From Cladorhizidae sp. MBARI D1340-BT2 (lineage: Eukaryota > Porifera > Demospongiae > Poecilosclerida > Cladorhizidae): a stretch of DNA of 64,000 nucleotides. The stretch spans positions 35,313,124 through 35,377,123 of the forward strand of contig JAQNBH010000011.1 in assembly GCA_028752905.1 (NCBI GenBank). Reading direction: 5' to 3'. The notes under the pieces were generated by a model that made no database searches, was not told where the DNA came from, and saw nothing but the letters and a program-made list of their open reading frames with translations. Below are positions 31,097-42,885 of this stretch, piece after piece; within the stretch, counting starts at the first letter, position 1, and every line of letters begins with the position of its first letter. The position numbers were made by a program, and so were the translations under genes.

Positions 31097-33190
31097 ATGG
31101 CAAGTGTCAGTCTATTAGTAGCTTTGAGCCTGTTGATAGCCGCTGCAGCTAGCAGTAACAGTGGTTTGTCTCAAGGAGAAAAACTAATCCTGGTTATCTA
31201 TTCTTCTTTGTCTGACTTTGATAAGAATACAGCAGCTACTCTAAATAAGAGTATTACATATACTGCTGGAAATATGAAGGTAGAATTTCATGATTTGAAT
31301 TCCTCTGGATGTGATGACCAAACCGTCCCAACTCTGAGTGTGCTGGTGCAGAAGCAGATATTTCATAAAAACAGGTCCAAGTTGACAGGAGTAGTGGGTC
31401 CTTCTTGTACAGATGCAGCCTTCATAGTGGCCAAGCTGATCAAAAGGAGTGGAATTCAGGTGGGACATATCCATACCTCACCTATGCCTTTACTACTGGC
31501 TGCCAAAGTGCACAAATATTCATGGGGACTGCGTTCCCCTGCAGACTTCCTAGCTATTGCCAGTGTGGCACTCATCAAGTATGCCAACTGGTCTCAAGTT
31601 TTAGCTATCTACCATGACACAGTCACAGACATGAACTACATTTTCCTCCTCTTCCAGGAACAGCTAGAAGACTGGGACCATCATAGCACCACAGAAAGTA
31701 GTAGCAGCAGCAGCAACTCCAAAAATAAGACCCTTTTGTTCACTGTTCCATTGCAATATTCTTCCCTTCACTTACGAAGGTCTCTGTCTGTCTACTCTGC
31801 ACGTATTCTGTTCCTCATGTTAGATGCTGAACTAGCATGGAATGTGTTGTGTCAGGCTTTCATGCTAAACGCCTATTATCCAGCCTACCAGTGGGTGATT
31901 GTAAAGATCACACTCGGTGATCTACTTTCAGCGGAGAAAGTTTGCATGGAATCATGTGTTTGTCACAAGATGAACATTCTTAGTGTTTTAGAGAATGCAT
32001 TGTTTGTTAATCTTCAAGTTGGAACTGGATTTTTGTCGAGTCATGTCAACGAGCAGGATAAAAGTCCCGAAACAATATTGTTTTTGTATGAGTCCAGCAT
32101 TCATGCCATGAGCACTATTTTGAACAATACAAAACTATTTGATAATACCTCCCACCTAGGAACAACAGGATTTGATTACCAGTCTCTCTCCACATTCCCC
32201 AGGGAAGTATCCATAAAGCGAATACAGAATAACAAACCAGTTCAGATATTTCTTTACTCAACTCTGACTTCCTCCCTTAGAAATGTCTCAGAAAATATTT
32301 CCCTCATTTCTAGTGAACTCATGGTAGACATCCGAGTTATTAATCTTGAAGTAGCGATCCCATTTTATGGCATTAACTTCATGATCCTTGTTGTGAGTGT
32401 GATACTTCAAGTTATAACATTGATTTTCAGATGTGAATCTGTGAAATCAAATAGTCCTTTTCTCCTGCATCTCTCATATATAGGAATCTACATGCTGAAC
32501 ATAATGACAACCACCTACTTTACCATGAAGTCTTTCGTCATCACCTCAGATAATATTCACACCAATCTCTGTAGAACCGTTCTCATTCTGTATGGCTTTG
32601 GAGTAACGCTTGTGTTTGGAACACTGACCATGAAAACATGGAGGCTGTACAAAATCTTTGTTCGCTATATGGATCCAGGAAAATACCTCTCTGATTTAAC
32701 ATTGGTGTTCTTCGTGTGCTGTATGACCTTGGTGGATCTGGTCATTATTGTTACCTGGTTTGTATTTGACCCAATAAGAGGAGAGTATGAGGAAGTTGAT
32801 CGCAACAACTTAAAAGGTATAATCTCGAAAGAAGCAGTGTGTAACTCTAAATTGTTCATTTTTCTGAAAATGCTGCTATCAGCCTACCAGGCTCTCATTA
32901 TGGTTGTCATGGTGTGGCTAATGTGCAAGTTGCGGAACAAAATACCCAAAATATATACAAACCTTCAAACAACAAAGTCGGAGTTGAAGTTGATATACAT
33001 TTTGCTGTTTCTGTTATGCTTTGGGTTTACTGGCTACCTGGTAGTACATGGTATGCTACGGAAACATTTGGTTGAGTTCGTGTTGATTGGTGTAGTGTTA
33101 TGCACAGGTCAAGCATCGTTCATTATCCTGCTGCTCCTCCCTCCAGTTCTTGTTCTACTCAAGAAGTCTAGAAGAAAGGAAAAGACATAG
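31097..33190 (+). CDS. Class C G-protein-coupled receptor, GABA-B-receptor-like
   Basis: An intact 697-residue, intronless frame begins at ACCATGG, a strong animal start context. Residues 1-19 form a signal peptide. About 28-400 resemble a periplasmic-binding-protein-like (Venus-flytrap) ectodomain with many Asn-glycosylation sites (NRS, NWS, NKT, NTS, NVS). Seven membrane helices follow at roughly 419-445, 452-476, 488-517, 534-558, 585-611, 630-651 and 657-688. TM3 carries FGTLTMKTWRLYKIF, close to the GABA-B subtype motif. Cys492 and Cys582 are placed for the conserved TM3-loop disulfide. There is no Cys-rich domain between ectodomain and TM1, as in GABA-B and unlike glutamate receptors. 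The cytoplasmic tail is very short (KKSRRKEKT). Such receptors signal through G proteins. Ligand and partner cannot be read from the sequence; the ectodomain is diverged and GABA binding should not be assumed. A pseudogene copy lies at 44265-45245. Confidence 0.9.
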   Translation: MASVSLLVALSLLIAAAASSNSGLSQGEKLILVIYSSLSDFDKNTAATLNKSITYTAGNMKVEFHDLNSSGCDDQTVPTLSVLVQKQIFHKNRSKLTGVVGPSCTDAAFIVAKLIKRSGIQVGHIHTSPMPLLLAAKVHKYSWGLRSPADFLAIASVALIKYANWSQVLAIYHDTVTDMNYIFLLFQEQLEDWDHHSTTESSSSSSNSKNKTLLFTVPLQYSSLHLRRSLSVYSARILFLMLDAELAWNVLCQAFMLNAYYPAYQWVIVKITLGDLLSAEKVCMESCVCHKMNILSVLENALFVNLQVGTGFLSSHVNEQDKSPETILFLYESSIHAMSTILNNTKLFDNTSHLGTTGFDYQSLSTFPREVSIKRIQNNKPVQIFLYSTLTSSLRNVSENISLISSELMVDIRVINLEVAIPFYGINFMILVVSVILQVITLIFRCESVKSNSPFLLHLSYIGIYMLNIMTTTYFTMKSFVITSDNIHTNLCRTVLILYGFGVTLVFGTLTMKTWRLYKIFVRYMDPGKYLSDLTLVFFVCCMTLVDLVIIVTWFVFDPIRGEYEEVDRNNLKGIISKEAVCNSKLFIFLKMLLSAYQALIMVVMVWLMCKLRNKIPKIYTNLQTTKSELKLIYILLFLLCFGFTGYLVVHGMLRKHLVEFVLIGVVLCTGQASFIILLLLPPVLVLLKKSRRKEKT

Positions 33191-33290
33191 CTGGCAGATA
33201 AATTTGTTTTGTTATTTGAACTAATGTGCCAAGATTGTACATGTCACAAAGAATATGAAAGTTTGAATTCAAGCTCTAAGGTCTCACTTA

Positions 33291-33420
33291 TTAACTTCTC
33301 AATAACTCTTAGTGAACTCTCCATTGACATAGTGTAGATACGATAATCAGCTTAAGTTTACTCACTCGAAGTTGCTGCTAGACTATTTAGCGGAATAATG
33401 AGATATTAAGACTCATGTGA
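33291..33420 (-). repeat. Foldback-family repeat, copy e (decayed)
   Basis: The minus strand reads CACATGAGTCTTAATATCTC then ATTATTCCGC, TAGTCTAGCAGCAACTTCGA and further CACTATGTCAATGGAGAGTT. This follows the family consensus but has lost the CTGATGA core. It lies just downstream of the receptor stop codon. Confidence 0.5.
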
Positions 33421-33429
33421 TGTTGATTT

Positions 33430-33740
33430 ATACTGGTAGCTATCCATCCACCATGTGATAGAACCACATCCTTGCACACATGTGATGCCCATGACCAGAT
33501 GTGGTAGTAATGAAGGAGAGGGGGGGAAATAGAAATAAAACAAAAGAAAAAGATAAATATTTTTTAATGTACAACCTAATATTACTAATACAACAAATAC
33601 TACAACCATGGCTAATTAAATACTCACAAACTAGATAATAAAATTATAGTGGTTGTGGTTGCAAGTTCAGGCTCTAGAGTGGCTACCCAGAAGCCAGGTA
33701 AGAAAAATTCCATAATTTCAATTGAACTGCATGTCCATAT
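33430..33740. repeat. Dispersed AT-rich repeat, copy 2
   Basis: This shares ordered blocks with 25920-26600, including CCACCATGTGATAGAACCAC and GTGGTTGTGGTTGCAAGTTC then AGGCTCTAGAG. Confidence 0.5.
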
Positions 33741-33929
33741 ACCCATGCATGTTCAACAATTGCAGAATTCACTTTAGCACACAACACATGTGCATAGTAG
33801 TTGGTAATTCATCCTTTGATCTGCTTAGTTGTGCCCGCAGAGTTCCTCCTGATCCAAAAATAACTACATCTAAATGCAAAAAGGAAGACAAATACACTGA
33901 TACAAGCAATCAGGATCCTATGGCAGTGA

Positions 33930-34160
33930 TGAGTGAAGACATCACGAGGGTCTGCAAGATGTTCAATATCAGAGTCGTTTCAGACCATGAAGAGCTCTGA
34001 GGACACAATTAAGTAGAGTGAAGGGGTTCCAACTAGTATGCACTGATGTATTGTGTATTGTATCGCATGCAACTGTGACAAACACTACATAGGGAGACTA
34101 GCAGAAGAATGGAGACCAGAATTAACATCTGGTCTACAAATCACTACAAATTTGTTGTGT
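33930..34160 (+). pseudogene. Second Penelope-like GIY-YIG remnant
   Basis: The plus strand encodes EDITRVCKMFNIRVVSDHEE. In shifting frames this is followed by YRIACNCDKHYIG-like residues (IACNCDKHYIG) and then SRRMETRINI. This corresponds to the end of the RT linker and the start of the GIY-YIG fold. It is heavily decayed and shorter than the copy at 26.6 kb. Confidence 0.55.
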
Positions 34161-35295
34161 AGGAACTACTATGCGAAACCACTATGCGAAATATCTGAGT
34201 AGCTATATATTATTGCCTGCATCTGCCATTGCACTTAACCCTGACCAACATCTGTGTTATATGTATATACCACTTCATGAACAAACAGTCGTTAATTATG
34301 TGCCATCTAGGATTACAGCACGATTTGAAACCAACCAAGTATGGCCTTTGATGTAATGTGAGAAAGATTTGTGCATAGTATTGTCGGTGGGTTTGTGGTC
34401 CAAATAGAGTAGTCCCTCTTTTGAGAAATCTTTCAAGTCAAAGACCATATCGAAAATTCACATATATTCTCCAACCACAGACCACATCCGGTAACCTCCA
34501 ACTAACTCTAAACTAACACCACCCAAGAGCATTTAACAACTTTCACCATAAGTGCCACTTAGAAAGGACTCGGTGTACAGAACATTGGTTGCAGCTACTA
34601 GAGGAATGTAATTAGTTGCACTCCAGTCTTGCAATCAACAAACTTTCATCATTCATGTGGACTGTACAGTTAGTCCATCCCATTACTCTGTCCTCCTCTA
34701 GCGACAGACCACCTCCATTGAGAGACAGTGTGTCTCAAAAGAGGGACCATTGTAAATTATCGTCGTCACTGTAAGCTGTACTAAATGGTATTAATACCTG
34801 CATTCCACTGCATTCCACCTGCATATACGCGTAACCAGCATGCACCTAGGAATTCAGAGATCAATATATTCATTAACTATGAGACCTGAGACCTAAACCC
34901 TGAATAGAGCCATGAGAGATATTTGCATCATAACGATATTCAATCTATTGTTACATGCAAGGACTATAGTGGAAACCCCGCTGAGACATCTTGTTGTTCA
35001 CATGGGGGATGCTAGTACTCATTAGATCATGAATCCATTTTTGTGTGAAACTCGACCGAATGGTGATACAAGCACTAAGGTTTGCCCTTACTGGGGCTAT
35101 TAGCCACTAGAAAATCTATGATGACCACCATTTTTCGATATGGGTCTAATCATGACTTTTAACCCATAGAACTTGACGACACAGTTAACTGATTTCAACA
35201 ATCTTTGTTGTCCTTTTTGATGTTTATAACCATGGCACAAATGTGTTTCTTGATCTTCTCAACAGCTCAGTTTTAATATTTTAGAAACATGTTAT
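34161..35295. other. Duplicated 3' flank of the receptor; no gene
   Basis: The first part (34160-34350) resembles 45465-45620: CCACTATGCGAAATATCTGA parallels the CACTAAACATCTCAGTGG region, and both continue with TATTGCCTRYATCTGCYATT. The rest has no recognisable content. Confidence 0.4.
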
Positions 35296-35610
35296 TAAAC
35301 TACTACTAACATTTTAATGATTGTCCCCACCAGTCTAGGGATGTACAACTGCATAGTGCTATTCAGGTGAGGCCAAAGCAATAATAATATATGCAATTTC
35401 CATGACATCCTGTGCTGAATCCACATTTGGTGTGTTCTTGGCAATTTGTCACAATAGGTGGATAAGTGCTCCATTTGTAAAACGTAAGCTTGATCTATCC
35501 ACCCCCAATCTGCAGGACTCTGAGTTTCAGGATAGTATGACTCCATATACATTTTTCCTGGTAGGAAGCATGCTTAGAATGCTGTAGGAGGATAGCTCGA
35601 GTGGGTGGTA
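35296..35610 (-). pseudogene. Cys-rich C-terminal fragment of an unnamed protein family
   Basis: The minus strand encodes PETQSPADWGWI, then after frame changes CDKLPRTHQ, and finally KCGFSTGCHGNCIYYYCFGL with TCSC-like residues after it (IALCSC). From memory, predicted proteins common in cnidarian and sponge genomes end in the same order: a P.DWGW box, then CGC..GCRGNCKC..A.L.CT.LC.C. I know no name or function. It may be the 3' end of the locus at 39640-41930, displaced by the hAT insertion between them, or a separate copy. Confidence 0.45.
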
Positions 35611-36685
35611 TGGATTCCAGTGAAACTTGGTACACTACAAAACAAATATTAAAGAATGAAAGGGCTGCTTATGTTTGTGGGTTGAAGTGCCATAATATAA
35701 AGACTATTGTGATAAACACACATCACTCTGTAGTGCAGAAATGTGAGCTGTAAGAGTAATATCGAAATGAAATCTATACATCCATGCATGGACGACTTAC
35801 CATATATCCTCTCAGACCGACTCTCCAGTATCACCCTCAATTGTAACCTCATAACTCTGTCCCTCCAATAGTAGCCGCACATCCAGTTGTAACCGTGTCA
35901 AATTCATAGCTAGAACTTTCCCCCCAATCATTTGAGTGCAAACACAACAAGCCGCAGCTTTCTTGAGCGAACACAATTAAAATTAAACAAAAATAAGCTA
36001 CTTCAAACTAGGTCTAACTAGGTCCACAGCAAAACTTCCAGCAAAGAAATCTATCCTGGAGCACCTCTTTTCTCAAAGGCTAAGGGATTCAGAAGAATAG
36101 CTTCCAGAAATAAGGTGGCAGTTGGGACCACAGGCCATTAAAAATATACTTATTAGGTCAAGTGGGTGGAATATGGATTATCTCCAGTCAACAAACTCAT
36201 ACATGGGGACAAAGTCTGCATGCACTGAGCCGCGTTCGAGCTCTGAGACTAGAGCCAATCCGCAACCCCCCTTAAACCGAGCCTAACAAAAATTTATCAT
36301 ACGATCAAGTAAAAAACATATCAAATACTAAATACATATTTCAATTAAGTCAAGGGTCCTACGCCATAATGTTTACATGGCAACCAGATGAGTCACACAT
36401 GCTTAGTACATTACTTACCAGATATAGATCGGGGAGGGGGGGGGCAAGATACGGGATATATCTACCCAGTTATTAGCCCATCAGATCACATTAAATGACA
36501 TGCCGGCATGACAAATACATATTAAATATAATAATGCTATGTACCCGTTCTACTTGAACTTACCTAAGAAAAACTGCCCTTCCAAAATAATTAGTAACCA
36601 TTGTTATGAGAATAATCTATTGGAATCACGACAATAAAAAATGTTAAGATACAAACCAATTGGCCATCCTTGGATAACTGTATGC
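35611..36685. other. No recognised gene
   Basis: This is an AT-rich stretch with no identifiable coding domain; there is a G run at 36428-36441. Confidence 0.4.
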
Positions 36686-38570
36686 ACATCACAGTACAGT
36701 GCCACTTGTCATTGTGCTGACAATAAGGCCTTCTCAGCTTTCCAAAACATAGCCAATCTGCATTCACTCAGCTCGGCTTTTCAAATTGGAAGAAAGCACT
36801 ACAGAAATTTCGTGAACATGAAGCCAGTAGCTTCCACAAGGAAGTTACTCTAAAAGTTGCAGCAAACTCTCATGGTCTAGGTATAGTTGTTCAGCTCATT
36901 CACCAACATAGCACTGACCAAAGCCATCATAGATGCATGCTCATAAAGCTTCTCCGCTGTGTTCAATTTCTATCTCATCAGGGTTACCCCTTCGTGGGTA
37001 CAAGGAAGATATGGAGACTTTCAGTGGTAATCTGTTTCAATTACTACAGGCTAAGGATTTCCCTGAAATGATGCCCTGGCTACGACAGAGAGAATATATT
37101 TCCCCAGAGATAGTTAATGCCCAGAGATAGTTAATGGAATAATTACAATCATGGGTCTCTCTGTTCTTCGAATTTTTTTGACTTAAATCAATTCCGCTTC
37201 TTAGTTTTCAATAATAGTTGATGAAGCATCAGACATAGCTGGCGATGAACAAATGTCATTATCATTTCGTTGGATAGATCATGACTACAACATACCCCAG
37301 GACTTATTGAACCTCCTGATACTAAAGCAAAGACGATACTTTTCTTTAATAAAATATGTCTTGTTGTGGAGCTCATTGCCCATCAGTAAATGTCGGAGTG
37401 AAGCATTTGATGGTGCTGCCAATATGAGTGGAATCAGGAATGGAGTTCAAGCTTCAGTTAAGAAGGAAGAACCAAAGGCACTCTACATTAATTGCCTGGC
37501 TCACAACCTCAATCTATGTGTGAAGTATGTAACTAAAACCTGTGATACAGTGAGAGATGCTATGAATTTTGTGTTTGAATTAACCTAAGATGTCTCCTAA
37601 ACGGCATACCTTGTTTGAAAATTTAAGACGGGAGGTAACAATTAACACTTGTCAACTATCTCCTAAATTAAGAAACTTGTGCCGTACATGTTTGTGAGGC
37701 ATGCAAGTATTTTAAAGAACTACGATACCTTACAAAATGCTTTGGAGGAGATCAGTCAGGGGTACGATGAATATGCTGCAAAAGCAAGTGGAATGGCAAC
37801 CAAAATGGATAATTTTGATAACTATTATGGCCTCAAACTAGCTTATCTGGTATTTTCAGCATCTGATCAATTCTCAACCAATTTGCAGGTACAAGACATT
37901 ACAGTTCGAGAGGCCATAAAGGGAGCTAAATGCCTTGTTTCTTATATGCAATCCCTGAGAAGCGAGGAAAAGTTTGATTCATTTTTGATCAGGTTCTTTA
38001 TGATTCCAAGGACTTCACAGCAACACCAACTCTTCCACGAAGAAGGAAGATGCCCAGATAATTTGATGATGGTGGAAGCCCACATATATATGCAAATCCT
38101 AAAGAAAGGTAGCATCATATTATGTATTTTGAAGTGACTGAGTTAACTGCAGGAGAGGTTGAAAGGCGTTTTTATCCGAAAGATCTTGACACTATACAAA
38201 ATATTGAATCACTTCTTCTTGGTTTTGCCGATGGAAACAATGCTACAGTGATATCGGCTGCATTAAGTGCTTATTTGATAGAAGATATTGACCTAGAGAG
38301 ATTGAAATACAACTTTTGATGATTCCTGTTGTTATCAGGACAGCATTTTCAGGAACTACGACTACTATTACAAAAGTAACCAGTATAAGAACCATTTCTG
38401 CTACTATGAATGAAGGCATGCTTCAGGAAGTAGACAAACTATTAAGATTATACCTGACATATCCTGACATATGTACACCAAAAACGAACAGATCAGATTC
38501 AATTGAAATAGCTAGGACTTTTGTGCCTGTTAATAAATGCAGAATGAACTACTTCGGAAGATTTGATTAA
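36686..38570 (+). pseudogene. hAT-like (DUF4371-type) transposase remnant
   Basis: The plus strand gives, in several frames, a zinc-finger-like start (HCADNKAFSAFQN), then HGLGIVVQLIHQHSTDQSHH-like residues, and GLPLRGYKEDMETFSGNLFQ with LLQAKDFPEMMPWLRQREYI. Next come SIIVDEASDIAGDEQMSLSF (catalytic region with Asp) and SEAFDGAANMSGIRNGVQAS with INCLAHNLNLCV. The frames 37679-38319 continue the helical insertion domain. The C-terminal hAT dimerisation motif is not evident. At least five frame changes or stops make it inactive. Confidence 0.8.
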
Positions 38571-39639
38571 AATTATTGCATTCTAAGCTCATTATAGTTC
38601 TATGGAACAGGCTTATCTAAAAATGCATACTTATTATAGAAAGGGTGTAAAAAGAGTGTAGCTGTAAATTTCCACAATATTATTGGCCCCCCCCCATTAA
38701 AAGTCATCTTCCTACGTCCCTGTGGATGGTGATGATAAGTACATGGTATTATATTAATGTGTGTTTTGATGCCATCTTCTCTCTGGTATATTTCCTCCTC
38801 ACACTGCAGACTAATGATGGCACAGCATATCATATGAAGCCTACTAACTAACACTCCCCAGATGACAAGACAGTCTGATGCTTTACCTAATATGGTAGCA
38901 TTCAGCAGGGTATGACATCATCATGAAGCAAGAGCGTGACGATTAGTTTTGCTGGAAATAAAAGTGTGAATTTAGCTCAATTTTTGGCACCATATTGTCG
39001 ACGTAAACCACTCTGGAACTTAGATAACAATGGCAACCCCGCTGTGACTCTGAAGTGATCTTGGACTCTGAACCTATTACTCTGACTTCTTGCTTAGACA
39101 TTTCTGCATCAATGACATTTGAGAGTGTGTGTTGATGTGCATCTAGAGTTTACAGGGTATGACTCAGGGCAGGGATATATGCTAGTCCCAAAGCTTTGAT
39201 TATGGTACAGGGTTAGGGAAAGCGATTGGTGAGAGATAGGGCTATGTCTCTGAGCTAGGCATAGGCTCAGGGCAATCGATAGGGCATATGGCTATAGTTA
39301 GAGCGCATGGAGAGCTATGGATAGGCAGCTGGGGCTATGCTTAGGGCCCAATGCTAGGGCAGGATCACCAACATAGATGTTGAGTGGGTCAAGGTTCAGA
39401 TGCTTGGATATCAAGATCTTCTGCTGTAGAGCAAATGTTACTGTGAAAAGAATTCATTGTTATATATTCTAGCAACATTGGTTTGACTCCTATTTCAAAA
39501 TGGTAGACATCAAAGAGGCATGCATACACACACACAAAAACAAACAAAAAAAGCTCACTTTGACAGCTTCTTAGCATCTTATGCAGCAGTTTTGGCAAAA
39601 AAATATGCTTTGCTAAGGCAGTAAACTGGCAGCCTCTAG
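38571..39639. other. No recognised gene
   Basis: No domain is recognised. A degenerate low-complexity stretch built on GGGCTATG/AGGGATAGG words occupies about 39160-39360. Confidence 0.4.
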
Positions 39640-41930
39640 GAAACTCATCAAATTTGTCATCAAGGATCTTCTATCTTCATCTTAATTCTCCCTCTTCCAT
39701 AACATGAGCTCCAAAAGTTTACAATTTTTACTACCAGAAGACTCCAACAGTTCCACTGACTTGCAGCGACAAATTTGTCTCTCGATTCAGTAAAGCACAA
39801 GAGTTGGAAAAGGTTGTCAACACTGCAGCTCGTTTGCTGGACCTATCATACATTGTGATTACAACTTTCTCAAAGATTCTTACCAAGTTGTTTGAGTATA
39901 GCTACTTGATAACTCATTGCAGACATTCTTCTTTCCTTTACAGAATGTAGATACAACATTACAATCACTAAAGGCATGGAAGAAAAGGATTCCACTTGTC
40001 TTTGTAGAAACCTTGTTATACATTGGAATCCATGTCAGATGAGTGTTCCTTGACAAAAGGCACTACACAATTTCTGCAAGCCATGTTCTTAGACAGAGTA
40101 AATATTATAATAACTACAAGATCTGTGTCATTTTGATCATAAATACATTGTTGCCTTCCATTACTGCATGCATGTATAAATATATGTCTATCTGCCTCTT
40201 AATGCTTGCTTAAGCCACATGGTCTAAGCTAATCATTTGACCACTAAGTGCAAGCTCTTCCTTAGTCATGAAGATCATGTTTGCTGTGTGTTTATCAACA
40301 ATTATGTCAGCAAGGAATTCTGTCTTGTTTTTGGCATCATGCAAGTTGCTATGCCAGTTTTTCAGTGTCTTGCTAGTTCATATCACCTGCCTTTTGACTC
40401 CTTTCCACACTTAATCTTGTTTCAGACTTCAAAAAGCCTGATGACAAATACTTGGCAGAAATCTATTCTATTGTATAGCTAGGATTTACTCTGGTCAAAT
40501 GTTTTTGATGTACGTGGGGACAGAGAGTTTTCCAATACTTACGTCAGTGCTGTTATCAGCTCAATGCGCAATTCTCCACACAAATTTGTCTTCACCAGCC
40601 AGTGCCACTCTATCTGCTTGGCTAGTGTATATGGTGACAAGTCTGCAGCAATAACAGGTCGCTATTTGTCCTGGATTTAATAATGCTACTGCGTCTCTGA
40701 CCTTTTTTACCACATCCGTTATAATGTGAATAGAATGAGCTTGATCATGAAATAGTGGCAAAAATGATGCTTCAAACTGTTTGCTTCTCTTCTGTGATGC
40801 ATGGTGGGTTACCCATGTTACACTGAGAGTTTTTCAGTGAGGGTCACTTCTCAAGCATTCATACTCTGTTATTAGGTGTGGTCTTGACAAGCTAGGGCCT
40901 GGCAAAGACAAACTTGAAGCTTGGGATGAAGGACAATTGGGGGTTTCTTTGTGAAGTAAGCTGGTGGTATATTCATAAATATTCAGGAAGTTTTGGAACA
41001 GGGCTCACCTTACCTTCTATGCTTCATGCATGTCTCTGCAGATAGATATTGGAAGATGGAAATGTTGGTGCCTTGAAATGATGTGCTTGCTGTTGTCTTA
41101 TTCGGGTTATGATCTATGTTTTCCATAGCTGATGTTGTGAATAACCCTTATCTTAAAGTTGGTAGGCACACTACTCCATACTCTATCATTTTGTGACTGC
41201 TGCATCTCCAGCTGTGGTGAAATTTCTAGAACTCAGTCATAGGAAGGCTGATGCCATTGTCATGGGTATTTCAACCAGATGCCTCTTCCTAGTCCTTGCT
41301 TTATATTGAAAACATGGATGTTCCTATGAGTATAGGGGGAATAGTCTCTGGAATGACATTGAGGTGCCACTTCTTCTCTGTACTCTACCTCACTTAGCAG
41401 GTGTACTGCAGGAACTGTGCCATAGCAAAGTCTGTTTTAGAAGCTCAGAATCTTAACTCTGAATTAATGTCAACACTATTTTCAATCATGTACACAAACT
41501 GGAGAAGTATTGGTGAACTCGAATCATCAATACACCCTTCATGGAAGTTATGGATTTGTGGTCAATTAACTTCTTGCGCAGGATGTTAGCAGATTTAGAA
41601 AGGATAATAGCTTTACAATAGTAGGATGCTTGTGATAAAACAAGGACTATATCATTGCAGAAGGCAAGCCATATATCTTGTTCTTTCCTATGTGATTCCA
41701 GCTCGGAATTTATGCTACTTTAGGTCTGTTTGAATGGAAATATGGCAACTTTACAACCAGCTGTTCAAGTTTCTCCTCGTAAATTAGGGTAAGATCTGCT
41801 AGTCTGAATATGGCTGAAGATCTACTTTCACTGGAATTTTTTTGGTTTAAGTTATGTAGATCACCAGCCCAGAATGGCCAATGTGAAGCCACATTCCTTT
41901 GCCACATGAACTTTGATCACTTGGCTTTGA
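39640..41930 (-). pseudogene. Unnamed multi-copy protein family, decayed
   Basis: Reading down the minus strand, conserved blocks appear in family order: LTLIYEEKLEQLV (41790), SYDRVLEIS-like VLEISPQLE (41210), NIDHNPNKTTASTSFQGTNI then SIFQ (41090), PPAYFTKKP (40960), SVTWVTHHASQKR-like residues and LPLFHDQAHSIHIITDVVKK then VRDAVALLNPGQ (40750-40690), LAKQIEWHW and GEDKFV (40600), and a distal FFHAFSDCNVVSTFCKGKKN (39980). I recall this arrangement, including PLFHAFTGCD..S, from many uncharacterised predicted proteins of cnidarians and sponges. No reaction is established, and its copy number and decay suggest a transposon-borne gene. Stops and shifts are frequent. Confidence 0.5.
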
Positions 41931-42415
41931 GATATGCTCTTTTTCTGTTGTGCAATACTACCAGGCATGGCAACAAGGATAAAACTTTCAACCTATGGCC
42001 ATTTACGGTGTGCTATCACCTTCAATAGCAGCTAACAACCCTGGAGCTCTTACATTTTGCAGTTGAAGTACCACCTTGAATAGCAAATGGAGTAACAGAG
42101 CCTGAAATAGAAGTCTATTCTATACTGACTACCTGTGTGGCTACAACTTTCTGCAAGATTAACAACCTTTTTACCTCCACTCTACTGGTGTGGGTGAAGT
42201 TGGTGAGGTCAAGAATTTTTATATATAACCCTATGCTGTCCATTATCGTTACAAAATTTCAGTTCAACACTAGGGTCAGAGGTTCCAAAGAGACTATTGC
42301 ATCTTTTATTGCTGTACTATGAAAGCTGGGTAAATACCCCAGTTATGGGGACCAAATTGAATGAGATAATTTATGACCATATTGTTTGTGGGGAGAATAA
42401 TACTCTATTTAAACT
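41931..42415. other. No recognised gene
   Basis: No assignable content is seen; part could be the extreme 5' end of the unnamed family gene. Confidence 0.35.
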
Positions 42416-42885
42416 AACTTGCTGCAGCAAAGGCAGTCGAGGCTGCTGAAGCAAACACAAAAACCTTCAATAATAGTTCTAACATGAGTTCTACTGATCA
42501 ATGCACAGGAGTACATTTTATCAGAAGAGATTTCGACTATAAGAACCTTTCAGACCAGAAGAAACTGACTTGCCATCATTATGGATACCCTCACTTATCA
42601 GCTGTTTGTAAGTTTAAGGACTCTACATGTTTTTTTTTGCAAACAATGAGGGTTTTCTTTGCAGACTAGCTGAAAGTTCCAAAGATTTCTTATCATTGAC
42701 ACCCATCAAGCTCTTTATAAGTTACTGTGCAGAGTGGCATCGGCACCAGCATTTTTTCAATGGACCATGGAGATTCTACCGAGATTTCAAGGAGTATCCA
42801 TATACTTGGATGACATCCTGGTGAGAGGATCAAGCTCAAACAACACTTGGAGAACCTTGACCAATTCCTGGAATGGTTAGCACAT
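42416..42885 (+). pseudogene. Ty3-type retroelement scrap: gag zinc knuckle joined to RT
   Basis: The frame 42484-42669 encodes CHHYGYPHLSAVCKFKDSTC then FF, a zinc-knuckle pair of Mag-like gag proteins. About 70 bp later the RT core appears: SAPAFFQWTMEILPRFQGVS then IYLDDILVRGSSS with intact YLDD, and HLENLDQFLEWL. Protease and the RT fingers are missing, so an internal deletion of roughly 1 kb or more joined the two. Confidence 0.75.

Noticed and set aside
31241..31617. Antisense and frame-shifted open frames over the receptor
   Set aside because: They are shadows of the 697-codon receptor frame and have no domain.
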